DNA of 64,000 nt from CAZNFR01 sp964572225 (lineage in GTDB: Bacteria; Bacteroidota; Bacteroidia; Bacteroidales; GCA-2748055). The position numbers and the translations under genes are program-made. Shown here one piece after another: positions 35,996 to 45,694 of the stretch; the first letter of the stretch is position 1; every line of letters starts with the position of its first letter. Below the pieces are notes generated by a model. The model worked only from the letters and a program-made list of their open reading frames with translations, did not search any database and had not been told where the DNA came from. The stretch lies in assembly GCA_964572225.1 (NCBI GenBank), contig CAZNFR010000008.1:5251-69250 (forward strand), written 5' to 3'.

Positions 35996-37012
35996 ATGAG
36001 TAAAGTTTTTTTTACCCTGGTCCTTATTGTTTCTTTGTCCGTTCTTCATGCTGCAGAACCGGAAACCCTGGAAATCCTGTTCTGGAATGTGGAGAATCTT
36101 TTTCATCCCACCGACGATAGTCTTGTTGAGGATGAGGAATTTCTTCCGGGCTCGGCAAGGCATTGGACCTGGGAAAGGTACAACCACAAGGTAAACAACA
36201 TCTGGAAAACCCTTCTTTCGGTCAAAGATGAGGGTTTACCCGATATTATTGCCCTGTGCGAGATCGAAAATATGGAGGTTCTAAAGGATCTTTTCATTTA
36301 TTCACCCTTAAAATATTATTCCTACCAATGGGTCCATTTTGATTCTCCCGACCGAAGGGGCATAGATGTTTGCCTGGTATACAATCCCGGGAAACTCGAA
36401 TTGCTGGAAAGTCGCAGCATTTTTCCCGACTTTGCAAGTTCCAGGGGCTACACAGGGAGGGACATACTTTATTGCCATTTCCGGTGGGGGCAGGATAGCC
36501 TGCATATTCTGGTTAACCATTGGCCCTCCAAATACGGCGGGGCCGGAATTACCGACCAGTACAGGGTGATTGCTGCCCGGACTGTAAGGAGTATTATCGA
36601 TCCCATATTTCATGAGGACAGCCTTGCAGAGGTCATTGTGTGCGGGGATCTGAATGATGGAAGGGATTCAAGAGCAATCAGGGTGCTGACCGAATCCAGT
36701 GGGACCCTTCAGGGTTTGAATTGCATTTATGGAAAGGGTAACCAGACTGAGGGAACCTTGAAATATCAGGGCCAATGGATGGTTTATGACCATTTTCTTG
36801 TCAGTCCTTCCTTGCTGGATCGGTCCGGGATCAGTATTAAAGCTAACTATTCCAGAATCTATGATCCCGATTTTCTGCTGACCAGCGACGAAAGGTACGG
36901 AGGTATAAAACCTTTCCGAACCTGGGAGGGATATACCTATACAGGAGGCTTTAGTGATCATTTGCCAGTAATCCTTGAGCTGGAAAAGGGATCAGGAGTT
37001 CGGGGGAAATAG
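35996..37012 (+). CDS. Secreted endonuclease/exonuclease/phosphatase family protein
   Basis: This 338-residue protein has a signal peptide (1-19, SVLHA) and the DNase I-like fold: FWNVENLFHP (Asn metal site), ALCEIENMEVL (Glu), VNHWPSKYGG (His), VCGDLNDGRDSRA (Asp/Asn) and SDHLPVILEL (final Asp-His). It could hydrolyse nucleic acids or phosphodiesters outside the cell. Its 3' end overlaps the convergent CCA-adding enzyme gene by 21 bases. Confidence 0.92.
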   Translation: MSKVFFTLVLIVSLSVLHAAEPETLEILFWNVENLFHPTDDSLVEDEEFLPGSARHWTWERYNHKVNNIWKTLLSVKDEGLPDIIALCEIENMEVLKDLFIYSPLKYYSYQWVHFDSPDRRGIDVCLVYNPGKLELLESRSIFPDFASSRGYTGRDILYCHFRWGQDSLHILVNHWPSKYGGAGITDQYRVIAARTVRSIIDPIFHEDSLAEVIVCGDLNDGRDSRAIRVLTESSGTLQGLNCIYGKGNQTEGTLKYQGQWMVYDHFLVSPSLLDRSGISIKANYSRIYDPDFLLTSDERYGGIKPFRTWEGYTYTGGFSDHLPVILELEKGSGVRGK

Positions 37013-38401
37013 GTCCAGCTCGGCTGCTTTTCGAAACATAAATTCCCGCGCTGCTTCATATTCATTTGGTATTTCACCCTCGAGAATGGCTTCTTTTATG
37101 GCATTCTTGATGATACCTATCCTGGGCCCGGGCTCAATCCCAAACGTCTTCATGATCTCCTCCCCACTAACCGGTGGTTGAAAGTTGCGGATGGAATCCT
37201 TTTCCTCTATTTCCACAATTTTCTCTCTTACCTTTTGGAAGTTTGAAAGGTGTTTTCTGACTTTTTTCTCGTTTTTTGAGGTAATATCAGCTTCACAAAG
37301 TAACATCAGATCATCAATATCATCTCCGGCATCGAAGATCAGCCGCCGGACGGCAGAATCTGTTACTATATCTTCCACCAGGGCAATGGGCCTCAGGTGC
37401 AACTGCACCAGTTTTTGGACATATTTCATTTTATCGTTCAGAGGAAGTCGCATCCTTCTGAAAATACGGGGTACCATCTTTGAGCCTATGAATTCGTGCC
37501 CATGAAAGGTCCATCCGGTAACCGGATCAAAATTTTTTGTAACCGGTTTGGCAATATCATGAAGCAGAGCTGCCCAGCGCAACCAAAGGTCATCCGATCT
37601 TTCCGATAAGTTATCGAGCACTTCCAGGGTATGATAAAAATTGTCCTTGTGTTTTTTTCCGTTTCTGGATTCCACTCCTTTCATGGCATGAAATTCAGGG
37701 AAGATTATCTCTAGCAATCCACTCTCATCCAGCAATTTAAATCCGACGGACGGTTTTTTTGTCTGAAGGATCCCCGAGAGTTCATCACTGATCCTTTCCG
37801 GTGAGACGATGGTGATCCTTTCAGCATTTCTTTGAATAGCTCCAAAGGTAACCTCGCTGATCCGGAAGGATAACCTGGTGGCAAACCGGATTGCCCTTAA
37901 CATACGCAGGGGATCGTCCGAGAAAGTTACCTCTGGATCGCCGGGTGTGCGGATGATCCCGTTTTTAATATCCTCCTGTCCGCCGAAAGGATCGGAAAGT
38001 ACTCCGAAATTCTCGCGGTTAAGGCCCAGAGCCAGAGCATTAATGGTAAAATCCCTTCGCATCTGATCATCCCTGATTGTCCCATCTTCCACAACCGGTT
38101 TCCTTGAATTTCTATCGTAAGATTCTTTTCTGGCGCCTACAAACTCCAGCTCACGTCCACGGTAACGAAACATGGCCGTTCCAAAATTCTTAAAGTAATT
38201 TACCTTGGGACTGCCCATTTCTTTGGCAACCAGTTTCGCAAATTCAATCCCACTGCCCCTTACCACAATATCTATATCCTTGCTTTTCTGCTGCATAAGG
38301 CAGTCGCGGACATACCCTCCAATTACGTAAGCTTCCATCTGGTGCCGATCGGCAACCTCGCTTATTTTTGTGAATATCTTATCATTAAGACATTTCTTCA
38401 T
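36992..38401 (-). CDS. cca: CCA tRNA nucleotidyltransferase with HD domain
   Basis: This enzyme adds or repairs the CCA end of tRNAs. From the ATG at 38401 it has 469 residues. The nucleotidyltransferase core has GGYVRDCLMQQKSKDIDIVV (catalytic DxD) and RRDFTINALA; the RNA-binding head follows (about 140-225); then an HD domain with HTLEVLDNL and the metal-binding LLHDIAKP. A TTG five codons upstream is possible but ATG is better. HD-containing versions may also repair 2',3'-cyclic phosphate ends. The gene converges on and overlaps the endonuclease-family gene. Confidence 0.95.
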   Translation of the reverse strand: MKKCLNDKIFTKISEVADRHQMEAYVIGGYVRDCLMQQKSKDIDIVVRGSGIEFAKLVAKEMGSPKVNYFKNFGTAMFRYRGRELEFVGARKESYDRNSRKPVVEDGTIRDDQMRRDFTINALALGLNRENFGVLSDPFGGQEDIKNGIIRTPGDPEVTFSDDPLRMLRAIRFATRLSFRISEVTFGAIQRNAERITIVSPERISDELSGILQTKKPSVGFKLLDESGLLEIIFPEFHAMKGVESRNGKKHKDNFYHTLEVLDNLSERSDDLWLRWAALLHDIAKPVTKNFDPVTGWTFHGHEFIGSKMVPRIFRRMRLPLNDKMKYVQKLVQLHLRPIALVEDIVTDSAVRRLIFDAGDDIDDLMLLCEADITSKNEKKVRKHLSNFQKVREKIVEIEEKDSIRNFQPPVSGEEIMKTFGIEPGPRIGIIKNAIKEAILEGEIPNEYEAAREFMFRKAAELDLFPPNS

Positions 38402-38564
38402 ATGTAGATATGACAAATCGTTCTAAAACAATGACAAAATTACAATTTATTGGGCAGTTTACGGACTTTAATCAAATTTAACCTGGTGGTATGGTATTTG
38501 TCAATCAGAAATTATATATTTAAAAATGTAAATATTTAATAATCTTAATTAAAGTTTTTTTGAA

Positions 38565-38921
38565 ATGGTTGAACATTTAACGGCAGAGACTTTTAAGGAA
38601 AAAGTTTTTAACTATTCTGAGAATAAAGAATGGAAATTTGAAGGGGACAAACCTTGTCTGATTGATTTTTATGCCGACTGGTGCATGCCCTGCAAGATGG
38701 TTGCCCCTATTCTGGAAGAATTGTCGGAAGAATATAAAGATAAGCTGAATATATACAAAGTGGATACCGAAGCAGAAAGAGAGCTGGCAGGAATGTTTGG
38801 TATTCAAAGTATTCCATCCTTATTATTCGTACCCAGTGAAGGTCAGCCTCAAATGGCCATGGGTGCTCTGCCCAAGGAAACCTTTGAGAAGGCCATCAAG
38901 GATGTTCTGAAAGTTGAATAG
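38565..38921 (+). CDS. Cytoplasmic thioredoxin with CMPC active site
   Basis: This 118-residue thioredoxin reads FYADWCMPCKMVAP (C40, C43), with the cis-Pro in QSIPSLLFVP. The usual dipeptide is Gly-Pro; here it is Met-Pro, a form I recall from Bacteroidota. There is no signal peptide. It is a general protein disulfide reductase fed by thioredoxin reductase. It stands alone with a terminator downstream. Confidence 0.93.
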   Translation: MVEHLTAETFKEKVFNYSENKEWKFEGDKPCLIDFYADWCMPCKMVAPILEELSEEYKDKLNIYKVDTEAERELAGMFGIQSIPSLLFVPSEGQPQMAMGALPKETFEKAIKDVLKVE

Positions 38922-38975
38922 AAAGGAGACCAGGGCTGAGAATTCTTAGCTGAACAACTTACCTAAAATTTTACC

Positions 38976-39018
38976 AACCCGGATAGAAAAGTTTTATCTG
39001 TCCGGGATTATTTTTTCC
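38976..39018 (+). terminator. Intrinsic terminator after the thioredoxin gene
   Basis: CCCGGATAGA and TCTGTCCGGG form a 10-bp stem with one G-U pair and a 9-base loop, followed by ATTATTTTTT. Confidence 0.75.
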
Positions 39019-39082
39019 TGTTTTTGGAATAGTGTAGGTGTATTTAATCATAATTGGTTAAATTCGGGTAAAGAAAACCTAC

Positions 39083-41980
39083 ATGGGTGCAGTTTCGAAA
39101 TTCCGAAAGATACTTTTTGCATTATTCTGGCTGATCCTGTCGGTTTTGGCAGACCGGTACTTATTTCTCTTTCAGGACATTCCCGTTTTCCGTTTGTTTT
39201 TTGTAGTGGCAGTTATTTTTTGGTACAGGATTGGAAAACCGATGATTATCCCGGTTCTGATGCTGTCGCTATTGTCATGGTACCTGATCCCCGGAAAGAG
39301 TCAGGCCATTTTGGATCCGGGACCTTTTATTTTTATCTTTCCTTTCGCAGATCTGGCCGGGATTTTCCTTGCCAAATCCATGATCCTGAAAATTTCGGAC
39401 AAAGGGAATCTCAGTCTCTTCGGATTAAATGTGATTCTCCGATTTTTTCTTCTGGCGGCTTTTATCCCTTCTTTTTTGCAGGTCCTGATCCTTTCGGGTA
39501 CACTTTATCTGGGTATCGGGAGCTGGCCTGAACTCCCGGTTTTTTTTACGGTTTTACTATCTAATTTCCTGCCGCTGGTCCTGATTTCACCGATTCATAA
39601 CAGCAGAAAACAAAAAACAGCCTTGTTTTTAGTTTCCCCAAGGCTCACGGAATATCTGATAATTTCCATCATATTGATAAGTGGGTCCTTCCTGATTTTC
39701 TCCCAGGTTATTAACACCCCTGTGGTTAATATTTCACTGGCATATCTTTTAACCCCGATTTTTATCTGGCTCTCGTCGAGGTTTCAAACAAGGGAAGTTT
39801 CCCTGTTATTGGGTGTAACCGTTTTGTTTTCCTTTGTATTTTCCATTAGGCCTGGTAATTCTATGATCACCGAGATTGTACCTTATCCCTTTCTTCTCCT
39901 ACAGATCTATTTTTCGGTGGTACTTCTTCTCACCTGGTTAATTCACATACTTTTTCTGGAAAGGGAGGAAAAGCTGAACGAACTCACTGCAAGAGAGCAG
40001 GATCTTAGCAATATTTTTGAAAATGTACCTGTTCCCTTCCTGGTTGTGGATCATGACCTGAAGATCCTGTCATTCAATAGTGCATTTTCCGGTTTTTTTT
40101 CCCGGAAGGGAATTCCCATGAAAGAACATCTTTACGAATTGCTGGAATTATACCCCGACCAGAAAAAAGCGAATACCATCCTGGAAAAATGGGAAGAAGA
40201 TATCAGGATCAAAGATGAGCGTACCTCTGCTGAGAAGGAAATCTCCATGGCTGATTCCGGCGGTAATATCCTGTCATTGCAATTGAGCATACGACCCTAC
40301 ATCTCGGGATACCTGGTAGGGATATCCGATATTACTGAGGATCGTCAACTTCTTGAAAGGATCCGCAAGAGTGAAAGAAGATTGCAAAATCTGGTTAGAA
40401 ATCTCCAGGGAATGGTTTTCCAGTCCGATTATGGCCGGCCGGGACAATTAAAATTTGCCAGCGAAGGCTGTTTTAGACTAACCGGATACCTTCCTTCCGA
40501 ATTTACCCGGGATCATGGAATCTCCTTTAACAGTCTGATTTCGGAAGACTACCTGGTTATCATCAGACAAAAAATGGAGATGGCGGTTAAAAAAGGAGAC
40601 TTTTATGAAGTGCAGTATCCGATAACTACCCGAAGCGGGGAGGTAAAGTGGGTCAACGAGAAAGGGATAGGCCTTTATAATTCCGAAGGAAGGCTTGATT
40701 CGGTTGAAGGGATTATTGTGGATATCTCTGAACGAATGGATATATTAAAATCGTTGAGAATTAGCGAACAACGCTTTCGCTCCCTTTTTGATAATATTCC
40801 GGTTGCACTCTGGGAAATGGATTTCAGAAAAATTAAAAAATTCCTCAACAATCTCAGGGAGACCACCCCTGATCTAAGAGATTATTTCCAAAACAACAGA
40901 GAGGGCATAAATCTTTTGATTAAAAAGATCCGGATCCTGGATCTGAATCAGACAGCCCTTGATTTTTTCAGGGTCAGAACCAAAAAGGAAGCACAGGATC
41001 GATTCAGGATTTACTTCGAACAGGGTATTTCCGATTATTTTCCGGAGGCATTGTTGTATTTGTTTAAAGGCAACTCACATGCCGATAATTTCTATGCTGA
41101 ATTTTCCTTTGAAGGCCGGCAGAAGTATGTTTACCTCACATGGCATATTTTGCCGGAAGCCAGTGTTGACTGGTCGCGCGTGGTGCTCTCCCTTATCGAT
41201 GTGAGTAAACTGAGAGAAGCCCAGAAAGAGATAATCAAGCTTAACGAGGGACTTGAGGAGAAGGTCAGACGGAGAACCGAGGAACTTAATCAGGCAAACA
41301 AGGATCTTGAAGCCTTTTCCTATTCCGTCTCCCATGACCTTAAAGCTCCCCTTCGGGCCATTAAGGGATTTGGCAGAATGCTGGCTGAAAAGGAAAAGGA
41401 TGGCTTATCTGAAAAGGGACAACATTTCCTCAGGATGATCACAGAAAATGTAGAAAGGATGGGCGAACTGATCAATGCCTTACTGAAATTTTCCCGCCTG
41501 GGGGGTAAAAGCCTGGAGGTAAGGGAATTCAATCCGGAAGAGATGATTCGGGAGATTTGGAATGAACTCCGGGATGTCCATGAATTAAGCCGCGCGGACC
41601 TTAGTTTAAATGAATTACCCCGGATCCAGGCAGATTACACCCTGATTCGCCAGGTATTTTACAATCTTCTCTCCAATGCCCTTAAGTTTTCTGATGAAAC
41701 CAAAAATCAAAGGATTGAAATATCCTGTCGAATGGTAAATTCCAGCTATGAGTTTTGTGTAAGCGACAACGGAATTGGATTCGATCAAAAATTTGAGGAA
41801 AAGATTTTTAAGGTCTTTCAGCGTTTGCATACCACCACCGAATATGAAGGAACAGGAATCGGGCTGGCTCTGGTCCATAGAATTGTAAGACTTCACCAGG
41901 GTAAAATATTTGCACACTCCACATCTGGGGAGGGATCAAAATTCTATTTCACACTCCCTGTTGAGATTCATTCTGAATAG
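39083..41980 (+). CDS. Multi-helix PAS sensor histidine kinase (MASE1-like)
   Basis: This 965-residue kinase begins with about eight membrane helices (residues 5-295) resembling a MASE1 sensory domain. Then come three PAS regions (about 305-420, 430-550 and 560-710), a short coiled coil (LNEGLEEKVRRRTEELNQAN), HisKA with H751 in YSVSHDLKAPLRAIKG and HATPase_c (about 850-962, DNGIGFD and GTGIGLALV). It has no receiver domain. The next gene begins with a receiver domain and may be its phosphorylation target, since kinases of this kind often lie beside such orphan receivers. The signal is unknown. Confidence 0.92.
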   Translation: MGAVSKFRKILFALFWLILSVLADRYLFLFQDIPVFRLFFVVAVIFWYRIGKPMIIPVLMLSLLSWYLIPGKSQAILDPGPFIFIFPFADLAGIFLAKSMILKISDKGNLSLFGLNVILRFFLLAAFIPSFLQVLILSGTLYLGIGSWPELPVFFTVLLSNFLPLVLISPIHNSRKQKTALFLVSPRLTEYLIISIILISGSFLIFSQVINTPVVNISLAYLLTPIFIWLSSRFQTREVSLLLGVTVLFSFVFSIRPGNSMITEIVPYPFLLLQIYFSVVLLLTWLIHILFLEREEKLNELTAREQDLSNIFENVPVPFLVVDHDLKILSFNSAFSGFFSRKGIPMKEHLYELLELYPDQKKANTILEKWEEDIRIKDERTSAEKEISMADSGGNILSLQLSIRPYISGYLVGISDITEDRQLLERIRKSERRLQNLVRNLQGMVFQSDYGRPGQLKFASEGCFRLTGYLPSEFTRDHGISFNSLISEDYLVIIRQKMEMAVKKGDFYEVQYPITTRSGEVKWVNEKGIGLYNSEGRLDSVEGIIVDISERMDILKSLRISEQRFRSLFDNIPVALWEMDFRKIKKFLNNLRETTPDLRDYFQNNREGINLLIKKIRILDLNQTALDFFRVRTKKEAQDRFRIYFEQGISDYFPEALLYLFKGNSHADNFYAEFSFEGRQKYVYLTWHILPEASVDWSRVVLSLIDVSKLREAQKEIIKLNEGLEEKVRRRTEELNQANKDLEAFSYSVSHDLKAPLRAIKGFGRMLAEKEKDGLSEKGQHFLRMITENVERMGELINALLKFSRLGGKSLEVREFNPEEMIREIWNELRDVHELSRADLSLNELPRIQADYTLIRQVFYNLLSNALKFSDETKNQRIEISCRMVNSSYEFCVSDNGIGFDQKFEEKIFKVFQRLHTTTEYEGTGIGLALVHRIVRLHQGKIFAHSTSGEGSKFYFTLPVEIHSE

Positions 41981-42148
41981 TGTCAAATACGCTCTGTTCA
42001 GTTTATTATCATAGCCTAAATTACTATTTTCATCCGTGAATATTTTTAAAAGAAGCTGGGTGGAACTCCTTGTTGGTTAAAAGAATCGTTGTGCGTTATA
42101 CCAGTGACAAGGTCGTTTAATCAGCAGACATTTTAGGGGAAAAGGCAA

Positions 42149-45100
42149 ATGACAAAAGTACCTCTCAAGGTATTGATCCTTGAAGATAATCCTTATGATG
42201 CTGAGCTGAATATCAGCACCTTAGGTCAAGAAGACTGGGATATAGAACCCAAAGTAACTGATAATGAGGACGACTTCCGCAAAGCTTTACGGGATTTTAA
42301 CCCGGACATTGTCCTGTCCGATTATAATCTTCCTAGCTTCAATGGCCTTGACGCCCTTGAGCTGGTCAAAAATGAATACCCTTTTCTTCCTTTTGTGATC
42401 GTAACCGGTTCGCTGGATGAAGAAACAGCGGTTAATTGCATCAAGGAAGGGGCTTGGGATTATGTTCTCAAGGAGCATCTGATCCGCCTGAACCCTGCAG
42501 TGCGAAATGCCCTTATACATAAGGATGAGATGCTCAAGCATCAAATTTCCCAAACCCGGTATGAATCCGTTTTTAATTCCGTTAGCGATGGCATTTTCCT
42601 TTATGATGCAGAAACGTTGACCCTCGAGGATGTAAACAAAAGAGTACTTGAGCTATACGAATATTCAAAGGAAGATATTTTAAAGCTCAGCATAGGAGAG
42701 CTCAGTGATAGCGAACATGGGTATGACAATGAAACGGCCCGGATGTATGCCGGGAAGGCGGTAAAGGGTGAAATACAGCAAACCGAATGGAAAGCCAGAT
42801 CGTCTTCCGGAAGGATACTCTGGATCAGTGTGGTTCTGAAAACCATCACCATCGGTGAAAAGAAGTACCTTATGGGTATTGTAAAGGATATCGACCAACA
42901 AAAGAAAGCGGAAGATTCCCTAAAGAAAAGCCGGGAACTATATCAGGCACTCGCCCAGAATTCCCCGGATGTGATTATGCGGTTTGACCGGGAGCACCGT
43001 CATATCTTCGTGAATGATAAGGTTGAAGACCTCATAGGTATGGGGGTTGAAAATTTCACCGGAAAAACACACAAGGAAATGGGAGTTTTTCCTGAAGAAA
43101 TGGTGCATTTTTGGGAGCAAAACATTGACCGGGTATTCGACCTGGGTCAGCATCATACCGTGGAATTCAGCATTCCAACTGCCGGGAATACCCTTGAAAT
43201 TGAATGGAGGTTGTTTCCCGAATTTGATGATTTGGGTAAGACCGAAACAGTACTTGCCATTGCCCGGGATATTACAGAGAGTAAAAGGAATACCCTGAAG
43301 ATCCGGGAATCGGAAGAAAGACTTAAAATGGCACTGGAAGGTACCAGCGACGGCCTGTGGGACCTCAATCTTATAAATCAGGAAATCTATTTTTCCCCAC
43401 GGTATTTTACCATGCTAGGCTATCAGCCCACAGAGTTCGATCATAACCGGGAAGTACTGTTGAAGCTGATTCATCCGGAGGATATAGACAGAATTGTTGA
43501 GTATATCAATCAGACTATTGAAAATAGGAATCCCGCCATTGAAATGGAAATGAGGCTAAAAAGGAAGGAGGGATCCTATACATGGATACTTTCCAGGGGT
43601 AAATTAATTACGAACGAGGAGGGAGTGCCGGTAAGAATGGTGGGGATCCACGAGGATATCAGTCACAGAAAACGTCAACAGGAGATTCAGGATGTGCTTA
43701 TCGAGATTGCAAACTCTGTCAATAATACCCGTAATCTTGACGAACTTTTCCTTAATATACAATCTTCTTTGGGTAAAATTATCGACACAAAGAATTGTTA
43801 TGTTGCCCTGTACGACGAGAAAACCCAACTTATCAGCCTTCCTTTCCATAAAGATGAGAAGGATAGTTTCCAGGAATTTCCTGCCGGAAAGACCGTTACC
43901 GGTTACGTGATCAAAACGGGGGAAGCACAGCTTGTGGATGAAGATAAGATTGAGGAACTGGCAAAGCAAGGAGAAATTGAACCCATAGGTGCACCATCGG
44001 TTTCATGGTTGGGGGTGCCCTTAAAAATTTCCGATAAGATCATCGGTGTATTTGTGGTTCAAAGTTATGACGAAAATATCAAGTATACCTCCGATGATGT
44101 TCAGCTTCTTGAGTTTGTGTCTGACCAGATCGCCCTGGCCATCGAAAGAAGAATAGACCAGGATAAACTCAAACGGAATGAGGAAAGGCAAAGGAGAATT
44201 ATTGAATCCTCACCAGACGGGCTGGTCGTGATTGATACCGAGGGAAGGATACTCACGCAAAATACCAGTTTCGTAAATCTGGTAAAACTGAAAACCGATC
44301 ACCTGGGGCTCAACTTTTTTGATTTCGTGATGGACAACGATGTCATAAAAGTTCAGAATATCCTGAATGATACTCTGAAATCTGGCTATACAAAGAATAT
44401 TCAGTTTAAAATGAAGCGTGAGGATGGATCCGATTTCTTCGCCGAATCCAGCTTTGGAGTGATCAATTCACAGGAAAAGGACGGGGATTCCTTTGTGATC
44501 GTCATGAAGAATATCGATGAAAGGAAAGCCTATGAACATAACCTGAGAATAGCCAAGGAAAAAGCCGAAGAATCCGACCGACTCAAAACAGCTTTCCTTT
44601 CCAATATGTCCCATGAGATCCGGACTCCCATGAATGCCATTATCGGATTCGCGGAATTATTATCCCGGATGGAATGCAGCGAAGAGGAGAAAAGGGAATT
44701 TCTTCAACAAATAAATCAGGGGGCGGATACCCTGATGAGACTGATTGATGACATCATCGATATTTCCAAGATCGAAGCAGGTCAGCTTAAAATGAACACA
44801 GGCATTTTTAACCTTGCCCCCCTGTTGAACGATCTTCATGTGGTCTATTCCAAATTCCTTACCCGGAGCAGCAAGGAACATATCCTTGTGAAGCATGATA
44901 GCGGAAATTATGACATTGATATTCAATTGCATACCGATGAATTCCGGCTCAGACAGGTTTTCTCCAACCTTCTTAACAATGCAGTTAAATTTACTGAGCA
45001 GGGTGAGATCCGTTATGGAATCAAAGAAATGAACAAGCAGGGTGTGGTTTTTTATGTAAGAGATACCGGAGTGGGAATTAGTAAAGATATGCATGAAATT

Positions 45101-45694
45101 ATTTTTCAGCGTTTCCGGCAGGGGCATAGTTCAAAGAAAAGTTTTTACGGGGGAACCGGACTTGGACTCGCGATTTCCAAACATCTGGTGGGTATGATGG
45201 GAGGTGAGATGAAGGTGGAATCCGAGCCTGACAAAGGCGCCGAATTTACCTTCAATATACCCTATGACAGCCTGGATTATGATCTTCCTTCAGAGGAATT
45301 GAACCACAGCAGAAAAGCCGGCGATTGGGAAGGCAGGATCATTCTCGTTGCCGAGGATGACAGATCGAATTTCCAACTTATCCATGAAATTCTTCGAAAG
45401 ACCCAAATTACCATCCTATGGGCAAAAAACGGAGAGGAAGCATTCCAAAAATGCAAGGAAAATCCCGGAATTAACCTCGTGTTGATGGATATTCAAATGC
45501 CGGTCCTGAACGGGTATGATGCAACAAGGCAAATTAAGGAGATAAGGCCCTCCCTGCCAGTAATTGCGCAGACCGCCTATGCCATGGCCGGAGAGAAGGC
45601 ACTTAGCAGGGATGCAGGCTGTGACGATTATATCTCCAAACCCATCAGGATACAGGAATTGATGGATCTCATCAGTAAATACCTTGATAAGTGA
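42149..45694 (+). CDS. Hybrid sensor kinase with receiver domains at both ends
   Basis: This 1181-residue cytoplasmic protein is built, in order, of a receiver (1-120, D58 in IVLSDYNLP), three PAS regions (about 140-255, 265-380 and 390-510), a GAF domain (about 520-660), another PAS (about 675-795), HisKA (H822 in SNMSHEIRTPMNAIIG), HATPase_c (about 915-1045) and a second receiver (about 1063-1178, D1114 in VLMDIQMPVLNG). It has no membrane helix, so its input comes from partners or cytoplasmic signals. It may take phosphate from the kinase encoded just upstream. Its TGA overlaps the GTG start of the next gene. Confidence 0.93.
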   Translation: MTKVPLKVLILEDNPYDAELNISTLGQEDWDIEPKVTDNEDDFRKALRDFNPDIVLSDYNLPSFNGLDALELVKNEYPFLPFVIVTGSLDEETAVNCIKEGAWDYVLKEHLIRLNPAVRNALIHKDEMLKHQISQTRYESVFNSVSDGIFLYDAETLTLEDVNKRVLELYEYSKEDILKLSIGELSDSEHGYDNETARMYAGKAVKGEIQQTEWKARSSSGRILWISVVLKTITIGEKKYLMGIVKDIDQQKKAEDSLKKSRELYQALAQNSPDVIMRFDREHRHIFVNDKVEDLIGMGVENFTGKTHKEMGVFPEEMVHFWEQNIDRVFDLGQHHTVEFSIPTAGNTLEIEWRLFPEFDDLGKTETVLAIARDITESKRNTLKIRESEERLKMALEGTSDGLWDLNLINQEIYFSPRYFTMLGYQPTEFDHNREVLLKLIHPEDIDRIVEYINQTIENRNPAIEMEMRLKRKEGSYTWILSRGKLITNEEGVPVRMVGIHEDISHRKRQQEIQDVLIEIANSVNNTRNLDELFLNIQSSLGKIIDTKNCYVALYDEKTQLISLPFHKDEKDSFQEFPAGKTVTGYVIKTGEAQLVDEDKIEELAKQGEIEPIGAPSVSWLGVPLKISDKIIGVFVVQSYDENIKYTSDDVQLLEFVSDQIALAIERRIDQDKLKRNEERQRRIIESSPDGLVVIDTEGRILTQNTSFVNLVKLKTDHLGLNFFDFVMDNDVIKVQNILNDTLKSGYTKNIQFKMKREDGSDFFAESSFGVINSQEKDGDSFVIVMKNIDERKAYEHNLRIAKEKAEESDRLKTAFLSNMSHEIRTPMNAIIGFAELLSRMECSEEEKREFLQQINQGADTLMRLIDDIIDISKIEAGQLKMNTGIFNLAPLLNDLHVVYSKFLTRSSKEHILVKHDSGNYDIDIQLHTDEFRLRQVFSNLLNNAVKFTEQGEIRYGIKEMNKQGVVFYVRDTGVGISKDMHEIIFQRFRQGHSSKKSFYGGTGLGLAISKHLVGMMGGEMKVESEPDKGAEFTFNIPYDSLDYDLPSEELNHSRKAGDWEGRIILVAEDDRSNFQLIHEILRKTQITILWAKNGEEAFQKCKENPGINLVLMDIQMPVLNGYDATRQIKEIRPSLPVIAQTAYAMAGEKALSRDAGCDDYISKPIRIQELMDLISKYLDK